From Circinella umbellata (taxonomy: Eukaryota > Mucoromycota > Mucoromycetes > Mucorales > Lichtheimiaceae), in NCBI GenBank assembly GCA_025093555.1, contig JAIWNF010000028.1, positions 124,001 through 188,000 of the forward strand: 64,000 nt of DNA, read 5' to 3'. This document shows positions 49,855 to 62,900 of this stretch, one piece after another. The notes under the pieces were generated by a model. It saw nothing but the letters and a program-made list of their open reading frames with translations. It was not told the DNA's origin and ran no database searches. The number at the start of each line of letters is the position of its first letter. The first letter of the stretch is position 1. A program made the position numbers and the translations under genes.

Positions 49855-51354
49855 ATGGATATGAGTGGTTATAATCAATCGACTCATGAAATAATTGAAT
49901 CAGACATAATCCAGAAAAATGGTGAACATGAAGAAAACGACGACGATGGTGGTAGTCAGGATGGTGAAAGCAACGACGACAACAGCAATGAAGATAATAA
50001 TAACCAAAATATATATGTGAAATCAAGTGATTGCTCTGGTTATTTTAATAATGATACACAAGAAAAGGAACAGCAATTACATGTAAAACGACAAGAAGAG
50101 CAGGAGCGAGAACAACAGTTACTATTATTACAAAGTCAGAACCAATACCAATACCAAAATCAACATGATCAACCACAACAACAGAAACAGTTGCAACAAG
50201 AAATAGAATTACCACAATATCATGAACAACAAAACCACCAACTTCAACATTATCAAGAAGATATTCTGAAAAAAGGTGAAGTAGGAGAAGATCAAGAAAA
50301 AAAAAAGAGCACTGAAAACAGAGTCAACGATATACGCAACACACTTTACAACGGCAACCATTTGCCGAATTCGTCGGGAAGTTACTCTCCTGACATCAGA
50401 CAACAAAACGAATATTATAGCACTAGTAGCAGTAGTAGCAGCGGTGATAGAAGTTGTACAAATGATATTCCTAGTATTGGAAGTAGAAAAATACCTGATC
50501 TGGGAGGATGGGGTATGGCATCTGATTTATCTTGGCTGCAAAGTAACAATGACAACCAATGTTCTGAGGAGAGCAGTTCAAATTCATTACCTCGATCAGC
50601 TGGTGGACATTCCTATGAGCATGCTTGGAAACAAATCGCACACGAGTCTCCTGTAGTAACCGCTAAGCAGATAAACGATAGCAGGATTGTACCAACTACT
50701 GACACTGGAGACGGTTGGGGCACACCTAAAGCAAACATTTCTTGGAATGACGAGCGACTTTCATATGCACATGATGTCGTAGAAGAACATAAAAACATGA
50801 CATTTTGGAATCAAGATAGAAACGGAGAGTGGGAAGAGCTGTCAAATTCCAATACCAACTCTTCTAATGCCCCATCATATCCACCACCTTTGAGAATCAG
50901 AAGCAATCCCACTGCTACATCAACACTGAGACCGCCTGTACCAAGAAGAAGAAAATTATATAGATCAGAAAATTTACGTCTTCGACCACCTTCAGCGTTC
51001 ATACCAACACGTCGACCGTTTCGTTTTGAAGCAGAAAATGTAAACGTATCATCCCAATCATTATCAGTATTGGCGACATCAGCACAACGTCAGCGAAATG
51101 ATGGAGGTGCTAATAAATGGGCTGCTTTCTCAGCTAGTCAAATGCAGCAATCAGAAGCGAAAAAACAGAAACCTGCGACAGTTCAAGAAGAAGTGAGAGA
51201 ATTAGAAATACCAGATCTGATAAAATTGGATTTGACGGATAATGTTGATATGAATCAGCTACTTCCCACTTATAAACCAACAACGTCAAAACCATCGTCG
51301 GACGTTGAACATGGAGATATCAAGTCTATCTCCTTGTTGCTCGACCTCCAATAA
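49855..51354 (+). CDS. disordered protein with Trp-Gly motifs; may continue an upstream exon
   Basis: From the first in-frame ATG (49855) to TAA it has 499 residues. The same frame is open further upstream: exon 49799-51354 joins in phase to a piece ending at 49726 (donor GTAAGT, acceptor CTGTAG). That piece reads SARLLHQLEDNENDE and runs back to about 49555. No splice I could find links it in phase to the F-box exon. The protein is Gln/Asn/Glu-rich (residues 30-150) with possible coiled coil. It then carries LGGWGMASDLSWL, DGWGTPKANISWND and FWNQDRNGEWEE. Later come a Pro/Arg-rich stretch (RPPVPRRRKLYR) and a conserved-looking acidic end (IPDLIKLDLTDNVDMNQLL). I do not recognise the family. 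Confidence 0.65.
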   Translation: MDMSGYNQSTHEIIESDIIQKNGEHEENDDDGGSQDGESNDDNSNEDNNNQNIYVKSSDCSGYFNNDTQEKEQQLHVKRQEEQEREQQLLLLQSQNQYQYQNQHDQPQQQKQLQQEIELPQYHEQQNHQLQHYQEDILKKGEVGEDQEKKKSTENRVNDIRNTLYNGNHLPNSSGSYSPDIRQQNEYYSTSSSSSSGDRSCTNDIPSIGSRKIPDLGGWGMASDLSWLQSNNDNQCSEESSSNSLPRSAGGHSYEHAWKQIAHESPVVTAKQINDSRIVPTTDTGDGWGTPKANISWNDERLSYAHDVVEEHKNMTFWNQDRNGEWEELSNSNTNSSNAPSYPPPLRIRSNPTATSTLRPPVPRRRKLYRSENLRLRPPSAFIPTRRPFRFEAENVNVSSQSLSVLATSAQRQRNDGGANKWAAFSASQMQQSEAKKQKPATVQEEVRELEIPDLIKLDLTDNVDMNQLLPTYKPTTSKPSSDVEHGDIKSISLLLDLQ

Positions 51355-51843
51355 GATTATTAACAGTCTGTTATTTAGTATCTCCCTCTAATTCAGCATT
51401 AGCTTGGGTAACTGTTAATCTTGTTTGTATCCACAGAATGATTATCTACTTCTCTGGTATATACAGAAGCATATTAATAAAATATACCCATTGTTTATAG
51501 AGATACGTATCAATTCGCATTCACTGACTCATATTCATGTATTATAATAGAACAAACTGAATAATATGATTTGGATAACAAGTGAAACACTCCACGTACT
51601 AGAATCTTATTTCTTTTTTTTGTCACAATAGCATTAACAAAACTAATAATAATACATGATAGATAATAAAATATCATAAATAAATGTTTATTCATTTTAA
51701 TGGAGCAAATAAAAGGAATACGTATCAAAAGGTGATATGTAGTGAGCAGCGGGAGTAGAGAGATAAAAAAGAATAGGTGTTTAAGAATTCTATAAGCAAT
51801 CAACGAAATATAATAATAATGACTATTGTAACAACTGTCCATT
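51355..51843. other. convergent 3' intergenic
   Basis: AT-rich spacer of 489 bp between convergent genes. It contains only terminator/UTR material; a minus-strand frame at 51842-51510 is not protein-like. Confidence 0.55.
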
Positions 51844-54473
51844 TTATGCTAATGATACACTGCTTTCTACAAGCAATAAAACTTCTCGTGCCAAACTAGA
51901 TACTTTAGATGTTGTAATAATTTTATCTGCCTTTTTGGCGTCCAACGTATCTTTGATTTCCAACGCCGACAACAAATCTGCAATAGAAGATGACTGTGTA
52001 GGTGCAAGGAATAAAAACTTCCCAATGGCGGCCAATAGGCGGTGAATTACTTCTTCGTCGGACTCTTTTGATAAATCATCCATAATGGCACTTATAATTT
52101 CAATTTGCCAATCATCATCTTCTTGTTCTGCCATACCCTCTAAATAACCATCTTCCTTTTCTTTTTTTAAGCGTTCATCGGCGACAACAGTTGAACAATT
52201 AAATGCCAAAGAAGCAGCTGTTTGTCGTACTTGACTATCGTTCGATAGTAAACTGCTGACAAGTAATTGTGTGAGAGATGCGCGTGATTCTGTGGCTGCT
52301 GGTAGGGTTGACGTAAAGTAGGTTGTTACGAGTATATTATGAGCAAACAAGTTGCATGCCTAGAATTATATAAAAAATAATTATACATTTTCATTTATAC
52401 GCAAATGTTGTCAGTTTATAAGATTGTATCTTAGTGTTCTTCATTCTTTCTTTTTTTATTTCTTACCACACGTAAAGTCATTAACAATGTTGCTTTTGGC
52501 ACATTTTCCTGTTTGTATCCGTTCTCGATTATTCGTACAAGTTGTGAGCCTAACTTATAAGTTAGCCTAAGAGATACACATAATTCTTGTGATTGATAAT
52601 AGCTTACAGTTTTTCAAGTAATGTTCTGAAGCTATCTTGGTAGCAAACAGTGTTCTGAAAATATCAAGAAGTGGGAATTGATGATCCAACGGTAACTTAT
52701 CCAACATAGTATCTAGAATGAGAATATTGTAAATATAAGACCCCTTCCATTATTTTTCTCTCTTTTTTCACTCGACTTTTTGTCTAACCTATAAAAGAAC
52801 TCCATTGTCCCATATCTACCGGAATACTAGAATTCAATACCGCTTTTTTGCTTTGCTCAAGAATATTTCGATCTTGTTCGCTAAGTTCAATACCATCTTG
52901 ATCCAAAAATGATTCTAGTTTGTTGTAAATCATCTCCACTTTTCCTGGTGTATTATATAACACTGGTTTATTCGGAAGGTCCAAAACACTTCGTAATTGA
53001 TGAATCTTTCGATGGGGATGAGCTAAATGAACAGTATATATATAATTGATGTCAATGTCGTCATAAACACATCATATTTGTCATACCTATACAAACTTAC
53101 GTGGATAGGCGGTAAATAGCAATAAGTTGACAGAACTTTCCAATTCGGCATAGCTTGCTCCACGGAACTCAGAAAACTAGTATAAGGATCGTTTCAGAAA
53201 ATCCAATAGTTAATCTATTGCTCATGTATTATTTTTCATTCAATTCATCTTTCATACCTTATCACCATTATGGAAAAGCATAAATGTAGGGGTTGCTCGA
53301 ATACCGAAATTCTGAGCGGCGTCAAAGGCGATACCCGTATCCACTGTAACACCCATCAATTTGATCTTGGTACTGCTCGAATTATTTTTATCTTGTACTA
53401 GTCGCTCAAAATCAGGTTTAATCGTTCTGCATGGAGGGCATGTAGCTGATGTGAAAAATACAACAACAGCTTTGTATGATTGAATCCATTGTCTCAATTG
53501 AGATAAATTATGTGCTGTTTGTAAAGGTGATGGTTGATTACCGGCTGGCTGTGGTGCAGCTGATAAAGCAGCAGATGATATGTCACGAAGCATATTTTGT
53601 TGCGCCAGTGTAGGTGCTGCTCCAGCCCCAGTCGGTGGTTGCTGTTCTTGTGGGGGTGCTAAACGTGATTGTCCAAACATTCCTTCGATCATAGGGCGTA
53701 TAGATTGACCAAAAGGCCTATATGGGAATATGACATTTTTCAACGTCCAATCCGACTGATAAATTAATATATTGTTATGCTTAATCTAGATATGCACTTA
53801 CGTGTTCAAAAAATCTGCTGGAAGATCGCTAATATGCTGAGGAATGTTTCTACCAGTCAAGAACTGGCAGAGACTGCTGGAAAACGTGTTACAATTAAAA
53901 TCGAGTAGATGATATTTCTCCGCCCTGTATACAATTTACAGAAGTTTAATACATAATCGAAATGTGCGTTATAAAATACATTGATCGGTACAATCGGTTT
54001 TACTTTTTTGACTCTTACGTGAAAACATTTCGTTGGCTATCAATATATTCGACGACAACTTCTTCAGGTAAATACGTCTCTCCCATATCAATCACTTCTA
54101 ATGGCGGTCCGAGATGTGTTGTACCTAGATATTATTGTTTGTTTTTTTATATAAGATTTTCTTATTCAATATGATCATTCATCCATTTTTGCTTAGTTAC
54201 CTGGAGGTGAGGATAGAATGCCTTGACCATAATAAAACTCATGACCATAAAGCACAACGGCAGTATGCCAGATGCCATCTGTAAAAAAAACCAGAATAGA
54301 ATATGCGTTGCGATTAGTAACAGAATTGTTTTTGAATAATTTCGAAGTTGAGAAGGTGATGATCTTTCTTTTCTTTTGATACCTATTTGTCTGCCTGTCA
54401 ACGACATTGACATTTGTCTTGCCAAACCATTTGACAAATCGTAAACGTATAACTTCACTAATTCTCCTGACAT
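51844..54473 (-). CDS. PPPDE (DeSI-like) peptidase - thioredoxin - PUL domain fusion
   Basis: Ten exons: 54473-54383, 54278-54201, 54124-54019, 53924-53802, 53717-53258, 53176-53101, 53022-52789, 52712-52608, 52549-52467, 52359-51844; 623 residues. Residues 1-135 are a PPPDE (DUF862) cysteine-peptidase fold: VKLYVYDLSNGLA, His35 in GIWHTAVVLYGHEFYYG and Cys103 in LLDFNCNTFS. After a Pro/Ala/Gln linker comes a thioredoxin domain (~200-310) with active site CPPC (226-229) and the cis-Pro loop IRATPTFMLF. The remainder (~340-623) is an all-helical PUL (armadillo-like) domain of the kind that binds Cdc48/p97 in Ufd3/Doa1. The order suggests a deubiquitinase/deSUMOylase-like enzyme tied to the Cdc48 system (inference). 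Both catalytic pairs are intact. Confidence 0.9.
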
Positions 54474-57400
54474 TGTTACTTGATGAAAGTATTCAAGAGA
54501 GGAAAGAGATATTGAGTGACTTTTTTTTTATTACGCGTTCTCTCCTTTATTGGCAAACACCTTTGGGTTTCTAGAACTTTGCCATTTTCAGGTTATTAAA
54601 TTATGACAACTTTTTTCTTTCACATGATTTGTTTTAACAGAGCTTAAAATTAATATACAAGTAGATACATGTAATCCAATAAACTTTACATGGGCATATG
54701 ATATATATAACTCGTTTAGTATACGATAGTTATATTTTATGACTTTGTTGCAAAAATGAAGAAACAGAATTTTAAAAACAAGAGGGAAACAACTAGTTAA
54801 ACCCTCTGCCGAGTAATAGAAATACTACAGAAAAACACATCGACATATAAACATATATTGCTGGTCGCTGTCTCCTGTTCTCATAACTAATCTTACCTTG
54901 GAGATGTGAAGGTAACACAAAGCATAGAGGAGCCAATAAATGATTTAATGATTCATGGGTTGACCCACAAAAAAAAGACAAGAAATTAATATTTTTATAT
55001 ATAAACATGGTGATAATATGGTAACTACTTATGTATATGCTTTACGTATGAAATAAAATAGTATTAGTAGTTAAATATATACTAGCTATCCAAATATGGA
55101 ATTACTACTTTAGTTATATATCAGCTTTAAAAAAGAATTGTAGTCTGAGATATCATATATTGAAATGTAAACAGTTTATATAACGGATGTGCTCACTACT
55201 GTTATATCCCATCATCACTAACATATGTATTAACGACTGATAAGAAAAAGGGACAAACTGCCATCACTCTTCTATTTATAACAAACTAACTTTCTTTGTT
55301 GTTTTTCTTTTGAAATAATCAACCTTCTCTTCGATTTACCTTATTATTTAGTAGTTGATTTTTTCGACAATCCCAACGAGTTTTTGCATTTATCCCCAAC
55401 AGTAATGAGCATTCTATTATGAGAACACATACTATTGAAAAAGCTGTTGTCATCCTTGTGATAAATCAGTTTCTGTTTCCTTTTTTCGCTTTACCCAACT
55501 ATTTCCCGGAGATGTACATACTTTGGCGAGGTAGTCCTCATTTGAACAGATAAGTTACAATGAGTATATTCAAAAAAAGGATCGTGTTAAATGTGGATAA
55601 GATACATTCTCAATTGCGCACTAGATGATATTCGTCACGGTAGGCACTAAAGTTATGTTTTGCAGAAACTACTAACCTTGCAACACACATTCCTTTTTTA
55701 TCCTTTATAACGAAAGTAAGTGCAGCTTAATACTTCATCAAATATGCACCTCGCGAGTAATATAACCTAAGCACTGTATAGTATTTATATGCCTTCATAA
55801 TCTTCATGATTTTTTAGAGTATCATTTATGTTCTTTTTGATTATAATATCTATATCCGATATATTTGTGCATATCAACTAATATCTAAAAGTATCACAAA
55901 CAGTTTTTAAATAGGCTTCCTTAAAAATGCACGGTTCGTTTTTCTTTTTTTTTTTAACTATAGGTATCATGATTAGTTTTATCTTTCCTCGGGAAAGTAA
56001 TGGTACATAAATTGTGCGTTCTTGTGTGAGAAATTTACCCCAAAATTTCTTATCTGCAATAAATTTTCTAATAGTTATGAAATACCAAGCACCAACTCCA
56101 AACAATAAAAACATTCTCATTAATAGTCATATATCATTTATAGAAAGTGCCAGTGTAATATCACGTGCATAGGTACAAATTAAGAAGACCATACGACCCA
56201 GCTAATTGCACACATCTCGATAAAGGTTTTAATGTAAACCTTTACCTCAACTTTATTGTTTTCTTTTCTTTTAATTCCCGATACGTATAAATTTATTATG
56301 TGTAAAATTATACTAGCATCTTCATATATTAACCGATTGTCTCAATAGGTGGGAAAAGTGATCCTAAAGCTGCTAATTCAATATACTTTAAAGGATGAGC
56401 TACAACAGAAGCGGTGGATAAATAAAAAAGAAAGGTTCTTGGTTCGGTTCGGGTTTATCGGGAAGATCCTGTATAGTGGTTATGGAAGAAAAAGAAGTAG
56501 TTTAAAAGCCGATCTGAAACCCTGTCCTCGAAAGAAAAGGAATAGTCAAAAATTAAAAAAATAAACATACACCATTCTGATAGAAATATAAGTCCTAAAT
56601 CATCCGATATTTTTTACCGTTTCTTCTACTCTTGTCTTCTACAGCTGCAATGTGTGAGTAACATAGCAGTATACTATATTGAGTGATTTGCAGGGGCCTG
56701 TACCACTAGTCAATTAGATGGTTTTTTTTTTCTGAGCTGAAGACGAAATCAAAAGATTGGCTATTAAGAAATGACATAAAATGGGGACACGATTACACTT
56801 GTGTATAAAAAGAGTTACTAGAAAATTAATTAAAAAAAACAATAGCTATAAAATTGTATTTTTGAGTATATTAATTTATGCTTATCATAAAATAAAATCA
56901 GATCAATTATCACAAGAAATCCTAAAAAAGATAACAAGTATTACTGTATGAGGTTATAAACATTGGAGGGTGGATAAGACAATAGAAACCACATGTCTTT
57001 ATCGAGCATTGTGCAACCTCGCCTGCTTCTAAAAAGTAAAAAACGTATTTATTTTAAAGGCTTTTTTTAAAAAAAGGAGTTTTTTTAATGCAGAGATATC
57101 GAAGTACTAGGTATAAATGCTACATCACGCGCTTGTGCAAGAATTTACTATTGATAACAAAGCTAAACTATTACAGGGGATTTAATACACTACTACACAG
57201 GCACACCAACACATAACCAACCAACAAAATTAGGAGAAAAAGACAAAATGAAAAAAAGGCGGCTTGTTTAATAAACCAAACACAGCGAAGTCCAGTGATG
57301 TCGGACAATCACTTATCTCATTGGTTTATCGGAGAGTACATGACAACATATTGAGGCAAAAACGATAGAGATTTTGGAAAGGAAAAGTTTTCTGAGTCGT

Positions 57401-57571
57401 AAAACATTAAAAAGAAAACCAGAAGGAACTGATAATTTAGATCCGTAGGTTTCCTTTCCTCCAACAACTTTTTTTGTCGCAAAAAAAAAGAGGGTACTTT
57501 CCCCTCCCAACCCCCTCTCTTATTTAACAAACGCTACTCAACAACTTAAACTTTTATAAACAAAACGAAAT
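54474..57571. other. divergent intergenic region PPPDE gene / AzgA gene
   Basis: About 3.1 kb with no closed gene model. Short coding-like frames occur at 55008-54793 (-), 56120-55878 (-) and 56349-56564 (+, Lys/Arg-rich). None has a second exon or recognisable domain. The last 300 bp before 57572 probably hold the permease promoter. Confidence 0.5.
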
Positions 57572-59913
57572 ATGACTTGGGCTGATACGATTAATACAAA
57601 AATCGCCCAGTCCTTCATTGGAAGATACTTCCAATTAGATGGTTCGGGTGCCTACCGAGAACGTAAAGGCACTCGCTTTTTAACTGAATTGCGCGCTGGA
57701 GCTACAACTTTTTTTGCGATGGTACGAATTATTTACGAATACAAAAAAACTTATGACGAACATAGACGATATTTTTACGACCAGTATCGAGATTCTCATC
57801 TATCATATATTGTATATATTTAGGCTTACATTATTTCTGTCAATGCTTCAATTATCAGTGAATCCGGTGGTCATTGTGTTTGTGAAAGCACACCCGAAGA
57901 CCCTGTTTGCGATCGTAACACCGATTACTTGAACTGTATTTTCAGTATGAAATTAGATATGATTATGGCTACTGCTTGTATTGCCATGATTGCTTCCGTT
58001 CTTATTGGTGTATTTGCCAATCTTCCACTCGGTCTTGCTCCTGGGTAAACAAAAGAAAAAAATTAGAAAAAAAAAATTACCGCTTCCTATTTCCATTTTT
58101 GTAGAAACTAATGAGCTTAAATTTTCCCACTCTCTCTATTTAATTTCTATCATATAGTATGGGTCTCAATGCTTACTTTACTTACAACGTCGTCGGATAT
58201 CATGGCACCGGTAATACTCCTTACAAAGTTGCATTAGCAGCAGTATTGATTGAAGGATGTATTTTCTTCTTATTATCTGTGTTTGGTATCCGTCAATGGC
58301 TTGCTCGAATCATTCCCATGAGTATCAAGGTTGCTATGGGCTGTGGTATTGGCATGTATCTTTGCTTCATTGGTCTTCAATCATCCGCTGGTATCGGCCT
58401 TGTTGGCTTAAACACATCGACATTAGTTTCTTTAGGTGAATATATGTCAAAAAATTAGAAATTCAAATTGATAGAAGGGGACTTCATTTATTTTTATTTT
58501 TACTGATTACTCTTGTTTATCGTACTTGCAGGTGCTTGTCCTGATTGGGCTAAAGATGAATTGGGTGCCTGTACTGGCCACACGATGGAATCCCCTACCA
58601 CTTGGATGGGTATTCTTGGTTTGATCATTATGGTTATCTTGATGATGTACCGAGTTCCCGGAGCCATTTTGATTGGTATTGTATTTATCTCCATTACCTC
58701 TTGGCCTCGTGTCAACGCTGTCACCTATTTCCCCTACACTGAAGTCGGTAACACTATGTTTGACTACTTCAAGAAGGTTGTTACGATCCACCCGCTCGAT
58801 AAGTATGTATTGATTTCTATCTTCCTTCCTCGTAACACTTATAGATATATATATTATTTGTATGTCAAAGATCTATATGTAACTAATTAAAAAAATGATT
58901 TCTTTTAGTGTCATGGGTCAATTTGATTTCGATCTTTCCTCTCGAGAAATTTGGATTGCTTTGGTCACTTTCTTGGTATGTTATAATCTATTTATACAAA
59001 AGAAGTAGCTTTACTAATAAACAAACTCGTATATAGTACGTCGATATTCTTGATACTACAGGTACCATGTATTCCATGGCTCGTTATGGTGGTTTCACTG
59101 ACAAGAGTGGTGATTTCGAACATTCTACTGCTGCTTTCATGTCTGATGCTATCAGTGTTATTGTCGGTGCATGCTTTGGTAGTTCTCCATGTACAGCTTT
59201 TGTCGAATCCGGCGCTGGTATCGCTGAAGGTGGTCGTACTGGTATTACAGCCATTGCTGTTGCTTTTGGATTCTTTATTTCGATTTTCTTCTCACCTATT
59301 TTTGCTTCTTTCCCACCATGGGTAAGTAAATTATGATATTATCATTATTTTCTATTTTCTTTTTATCTAACTTATGGATATTAACAACTATTCTAACTCT
59401 TTTATTTAATTTCAGGCTACTGGTCCTGCATTAATCATTGTAGGAAGTATGATGTTGGCAGGTGTTCGTAACATTAATTGGGATTATCCTGGTGATGCTA
59501 TTCCTGCATTTATTACTATCACCGTGATGCCATTCACTTATTCTATTGCTTATGGTCTTATTGGTGGTATTATCAGTTACATCATCATCAACGGTATTAT
59601 TTATCTCATTGATAAGGCTTCATTTGGTCGTATTCATCCTGATTATTCACTGCGCGAAAACTGGTGGACTGCTGCGCTCAGCCGTTCATTTTTCCCTCAC
59701 TGGATTCGCTATCTTTACTGTAAGGCAATGGGTCGACCTATTCCTTGGCACGAAGACGAATATGATTTCGGTTCTGATGATGAAAAGGATGATGAGCATC
59801 CATCTGCAGTAGTTGTTGGTGGTGATAGTATACATGATGGAATGTCAGCCAATGATATGTCTGTTTTAAACCATCAACGATATCGTGAAAAGGGAGAATT
59901 ATATGAACCCTAA
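57572..59913 (+). CDS. azgA: AzgA-like hypoxanthine/adenine/guanine permease (NCS2)
   Basis: Seven exons: 57572-57721, 57824-58044, 58158-58435, 58532-58802, 58909-58975, 59037-59321, 59416-59913; 589 residues. Family marks are GSGAYRERKGTRFLTELRAG, TTFFAMAYIISVNASIISES, APGMGLNAYFTY and CGIGMYLCFIGLQ. Later come DILDTTGTMYSMA and GSSPCTAFVESGAGIAEGGRTG. Twelve or so hydrophobic segments are expected. The Cys-rich extracellular loop after the first helix (CVCESTPEDPVC) is usual in fungal AzgA proteins. It imports purine bases with protons at the plasma membrane. The C-terminal ~60 residues are a charged cytosolic tail (EDEYDFGSDDEKDDE). Confidence 0.95.
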
Positions 59914-62900
59914 AAAAAGTTATTTTAAATTATTATTTTTTTATATAATAGAAATCCATTATTATTACATTATTTACTTCGTTACCCTCTTTACTTCTTC
60001 TTCCTTCTTCCACATTGCTTCTCCATCTTCCTTTTCATAGGTTTCTTTTTCCCCGTAATTTATCGACCAAAGTGTACTTTATCGTTTTATAAAATTTAAA
60101 AAAATATAATGAATGATGTATATAAACTTATTACTATATTATTATTTTCATCGATTCAATAACATCCACATGTATAAGGATATCATACAGTTATTATCAA
60201 TGAGGTAACTGTAAAAATCGAGGCCGTCTACTTAGCAATTCCTAGGAATCAATGATTGATATATATACAGATCCACAAACCCGTGTTTTGCAATAAATAG
60301 TATCACTCTTTATCACATGATAGTTTCGGTTTAACAACTTTAGTAATCAGAGAGAGAATTGTTCGCATAGTGCGCTCACGATCTATTCAACGTTGCCTTG
60401 TTGCATTGTTGCATAATAATGTTAATTTTCTTTATGTCATATAAGCAGTACAAGCTGTTAGGATGGGTTCGACCTAATGGTATCTGAAATGGCAAGAGAA
60501 GAGAAATCAGACACAGATTTTAAAATAAAGTGTAAGTAAAATGCTATAGATTATTCTTTTTTTCTTCGGAAAGTTTATCCTGTTGAAGGCATTAATTGGT
60601 GGAATTAACTTTTATAAGATATTCTACCTTCGATAAAAAACATTATGTTCTCTCACATCTTTTCTGTATAGTGTTGTCACTGCCAATCAGTTATGGTATC
60701 ACATAAACAGTCGACTACTTCTTTTACAGCAAAAGAATTACTACATAGGAAGGAATTTTTTATTGGTATTAAGCTTAAAAGAAAAACTAAAAAAGGCTGG
60801 AGTAAATCTCTATTTTCACCGATTTGTCGTTTTGCTAGACTAATATAAATTCTTGGGCACTTGATTTCCAATTAATAAAAAAAAAAGCTGGAGAGAGAAG
60901 CGCACAATACTGACAAAAGTCGAAGTCAACGAACAATACAATGCTGGGTTATTGATTTTTTCAAAGAAAGAAAATGTGTCATATTTCTGGTAAGTCGATG
61001 AATTATCTTCGTACAAACAGTCGTCGCCCTTCCAATCTTGTCCGATGCCTTTTATTAGCATTATTAAAGGTTAGCATTGGTAATTGTGCAATTTATTTGT
61101 TACATCCATTAAAAAATAATAAATGAAGAAATCATAGCGATTGAGTAAGACCCAAAAGAACAAAATTGAACTTAAGTTTACTTTATTAAATAGAATATCC
61201 TTTCTGTTTACATCAAGTTAGTCATATATAGTCTTTCAATCTATCATGCTTGCTTAAATTATGGTAATAAAAAGTCATTCAAGTCACTCTTTGTATGCCT
61301 GATTATACGAACTATCCAAAGAACTGGACAAGATAGCACTATTCATAATAGGGTTATATGCACTTTATTGCTATTACTAACAGCCTCTATCTAAATGGGA
61401 AAATATAATAATGATACGTAAAGTAAACAGAACTGATTAAATAAACTAATATTAAATATTAAAAATAGTAAGAAGTCATTATAGAATGAATACAACATTA
61501 ACATAATAAAATCATAATTCTGTGCTATACCTTATAGAGTATACCGTTGTCTTTATTGTGGATTATACATAAAAAAAGTTTACATGGGTTTTGAAAGCCT
61601 ATAAATCATAACAAAAACAAATAAAGTGGCAAAATCACGTTTTAGAAAATACTTCCCATGCTTGAACATTATATTTTGTAATCTTGCAATACTATTATAC
61701 TTCTACATGTAAATCCCTTGGTCGTCTTTTGTAATCAAGTCTCAAAAAGCTTTTTGTATGTAAATAACAGATAATTAAGCATTGTGGTATTCCATCTCAT
61801 AAATTATTGAGCGAGTAGCTTTTTGTATGATGTTTTCAGAACCATAAATATTTAATTTACTTTTTTTGTATAGTATTCATATTAGTATGTTGTGCTTTTC
61901 GTCATAATGAAAGAAACAAAAAAAAGCCGCATATACTAGCATTAATGCGGGTTGACTAAAGGATTATATTATATATAAAAAAGATAAAAAGTATAATAAA
62001 AAGACATCTAATGATTGATATCAGTACACTGATGTAAACTAAACATATTGTATATAAATACATTTTTAAGTTGACGATTTTTGATTCAGGTTTGCTTTTG
62101 AATTTTCTATTTTGACTTTCGCTATATTAATCCAAATCTCAACGTTAAAATAAAAAAAAATGGGTTTTGGATCGTATTTATAAAGAGGGAAGTATTTAGC
62201 AAAACATGATCTTTTTACTTTGGGAGAGGAACAATTTGTTGGTGAGAGCGCTTTTGTAATAAAAATGAGCACCGTGAGAATGGAGGTTTAGAATTATACA
62301 ATTAAGGTAATTTTTAAACTCTACAATCATTGAATGCTATGATAGGACAGGACTTGTTTAGAACTACTCTTGATAAACATCAGCATAAAAAGTAGTATAT
62401 ATCAAGTATCTATGGTCTTATCCTCAAGTTATAAAAGCTGTATTTAGATTTTTTAAATGAATTTATAAATGTGTATTATCATTCAATAATCATATAGAGT
62501 ATTGCTATATAAACAGAAATGAACGACGTGCTTAAATTTCATGACCAAGTTGTATAGGTGAAGCGTGTACACTGTTGATAACAGTTTACATAATCGTGGT
62601 TAAACTTTCACTTGTTTATTGTATATTTTCATACTGCTAAAAACTAAAGTAAAAAAGAAATATGTAAGAGTATATTATAGGATATTAGACAACTATAATT
62701 ACTGCTTCATGCATTCATGAAAATAGCTAATATTACACAAAGTGGGTAAACTGTCTATTTATAGTATTGGTTATCATATAAAACAAGATGAAATACACCG
62801 AACAAAAAAATGTAAATTACTTTTTGTTTAACTAATATTATTTGATAGGTGAGATTTTCTGTTTTATTTTTTCGCACGAAACAGATATAATAAGAAGGTA

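Noticed and set aside
54793..55008. Minus-strand frame with CGSTHESLNHLLAPLC, like the zinc-binding end of a LINE reverse transcriptase
   Set aside because: Only one weak motif and no reverse transcriptase sequence next to it.
55878..56120. 80-codon minus-strand frame with hydrophobic start
   Set aside because: No homology recognised, contains a poly-Lys run from an A-tract; isolated.
56349..56564. 71-codon Lys/Arg-rich plus-strand frame
   Set aside because: Another frame over the same bases is equally open, and no second exon or domain is visible.
60468..60480. GGTTCGACC resembling a tRNA B box
   Set aside because: No acceptor stem, anticodon arm or A box at the right distance; no cloverleaf could be drawn.
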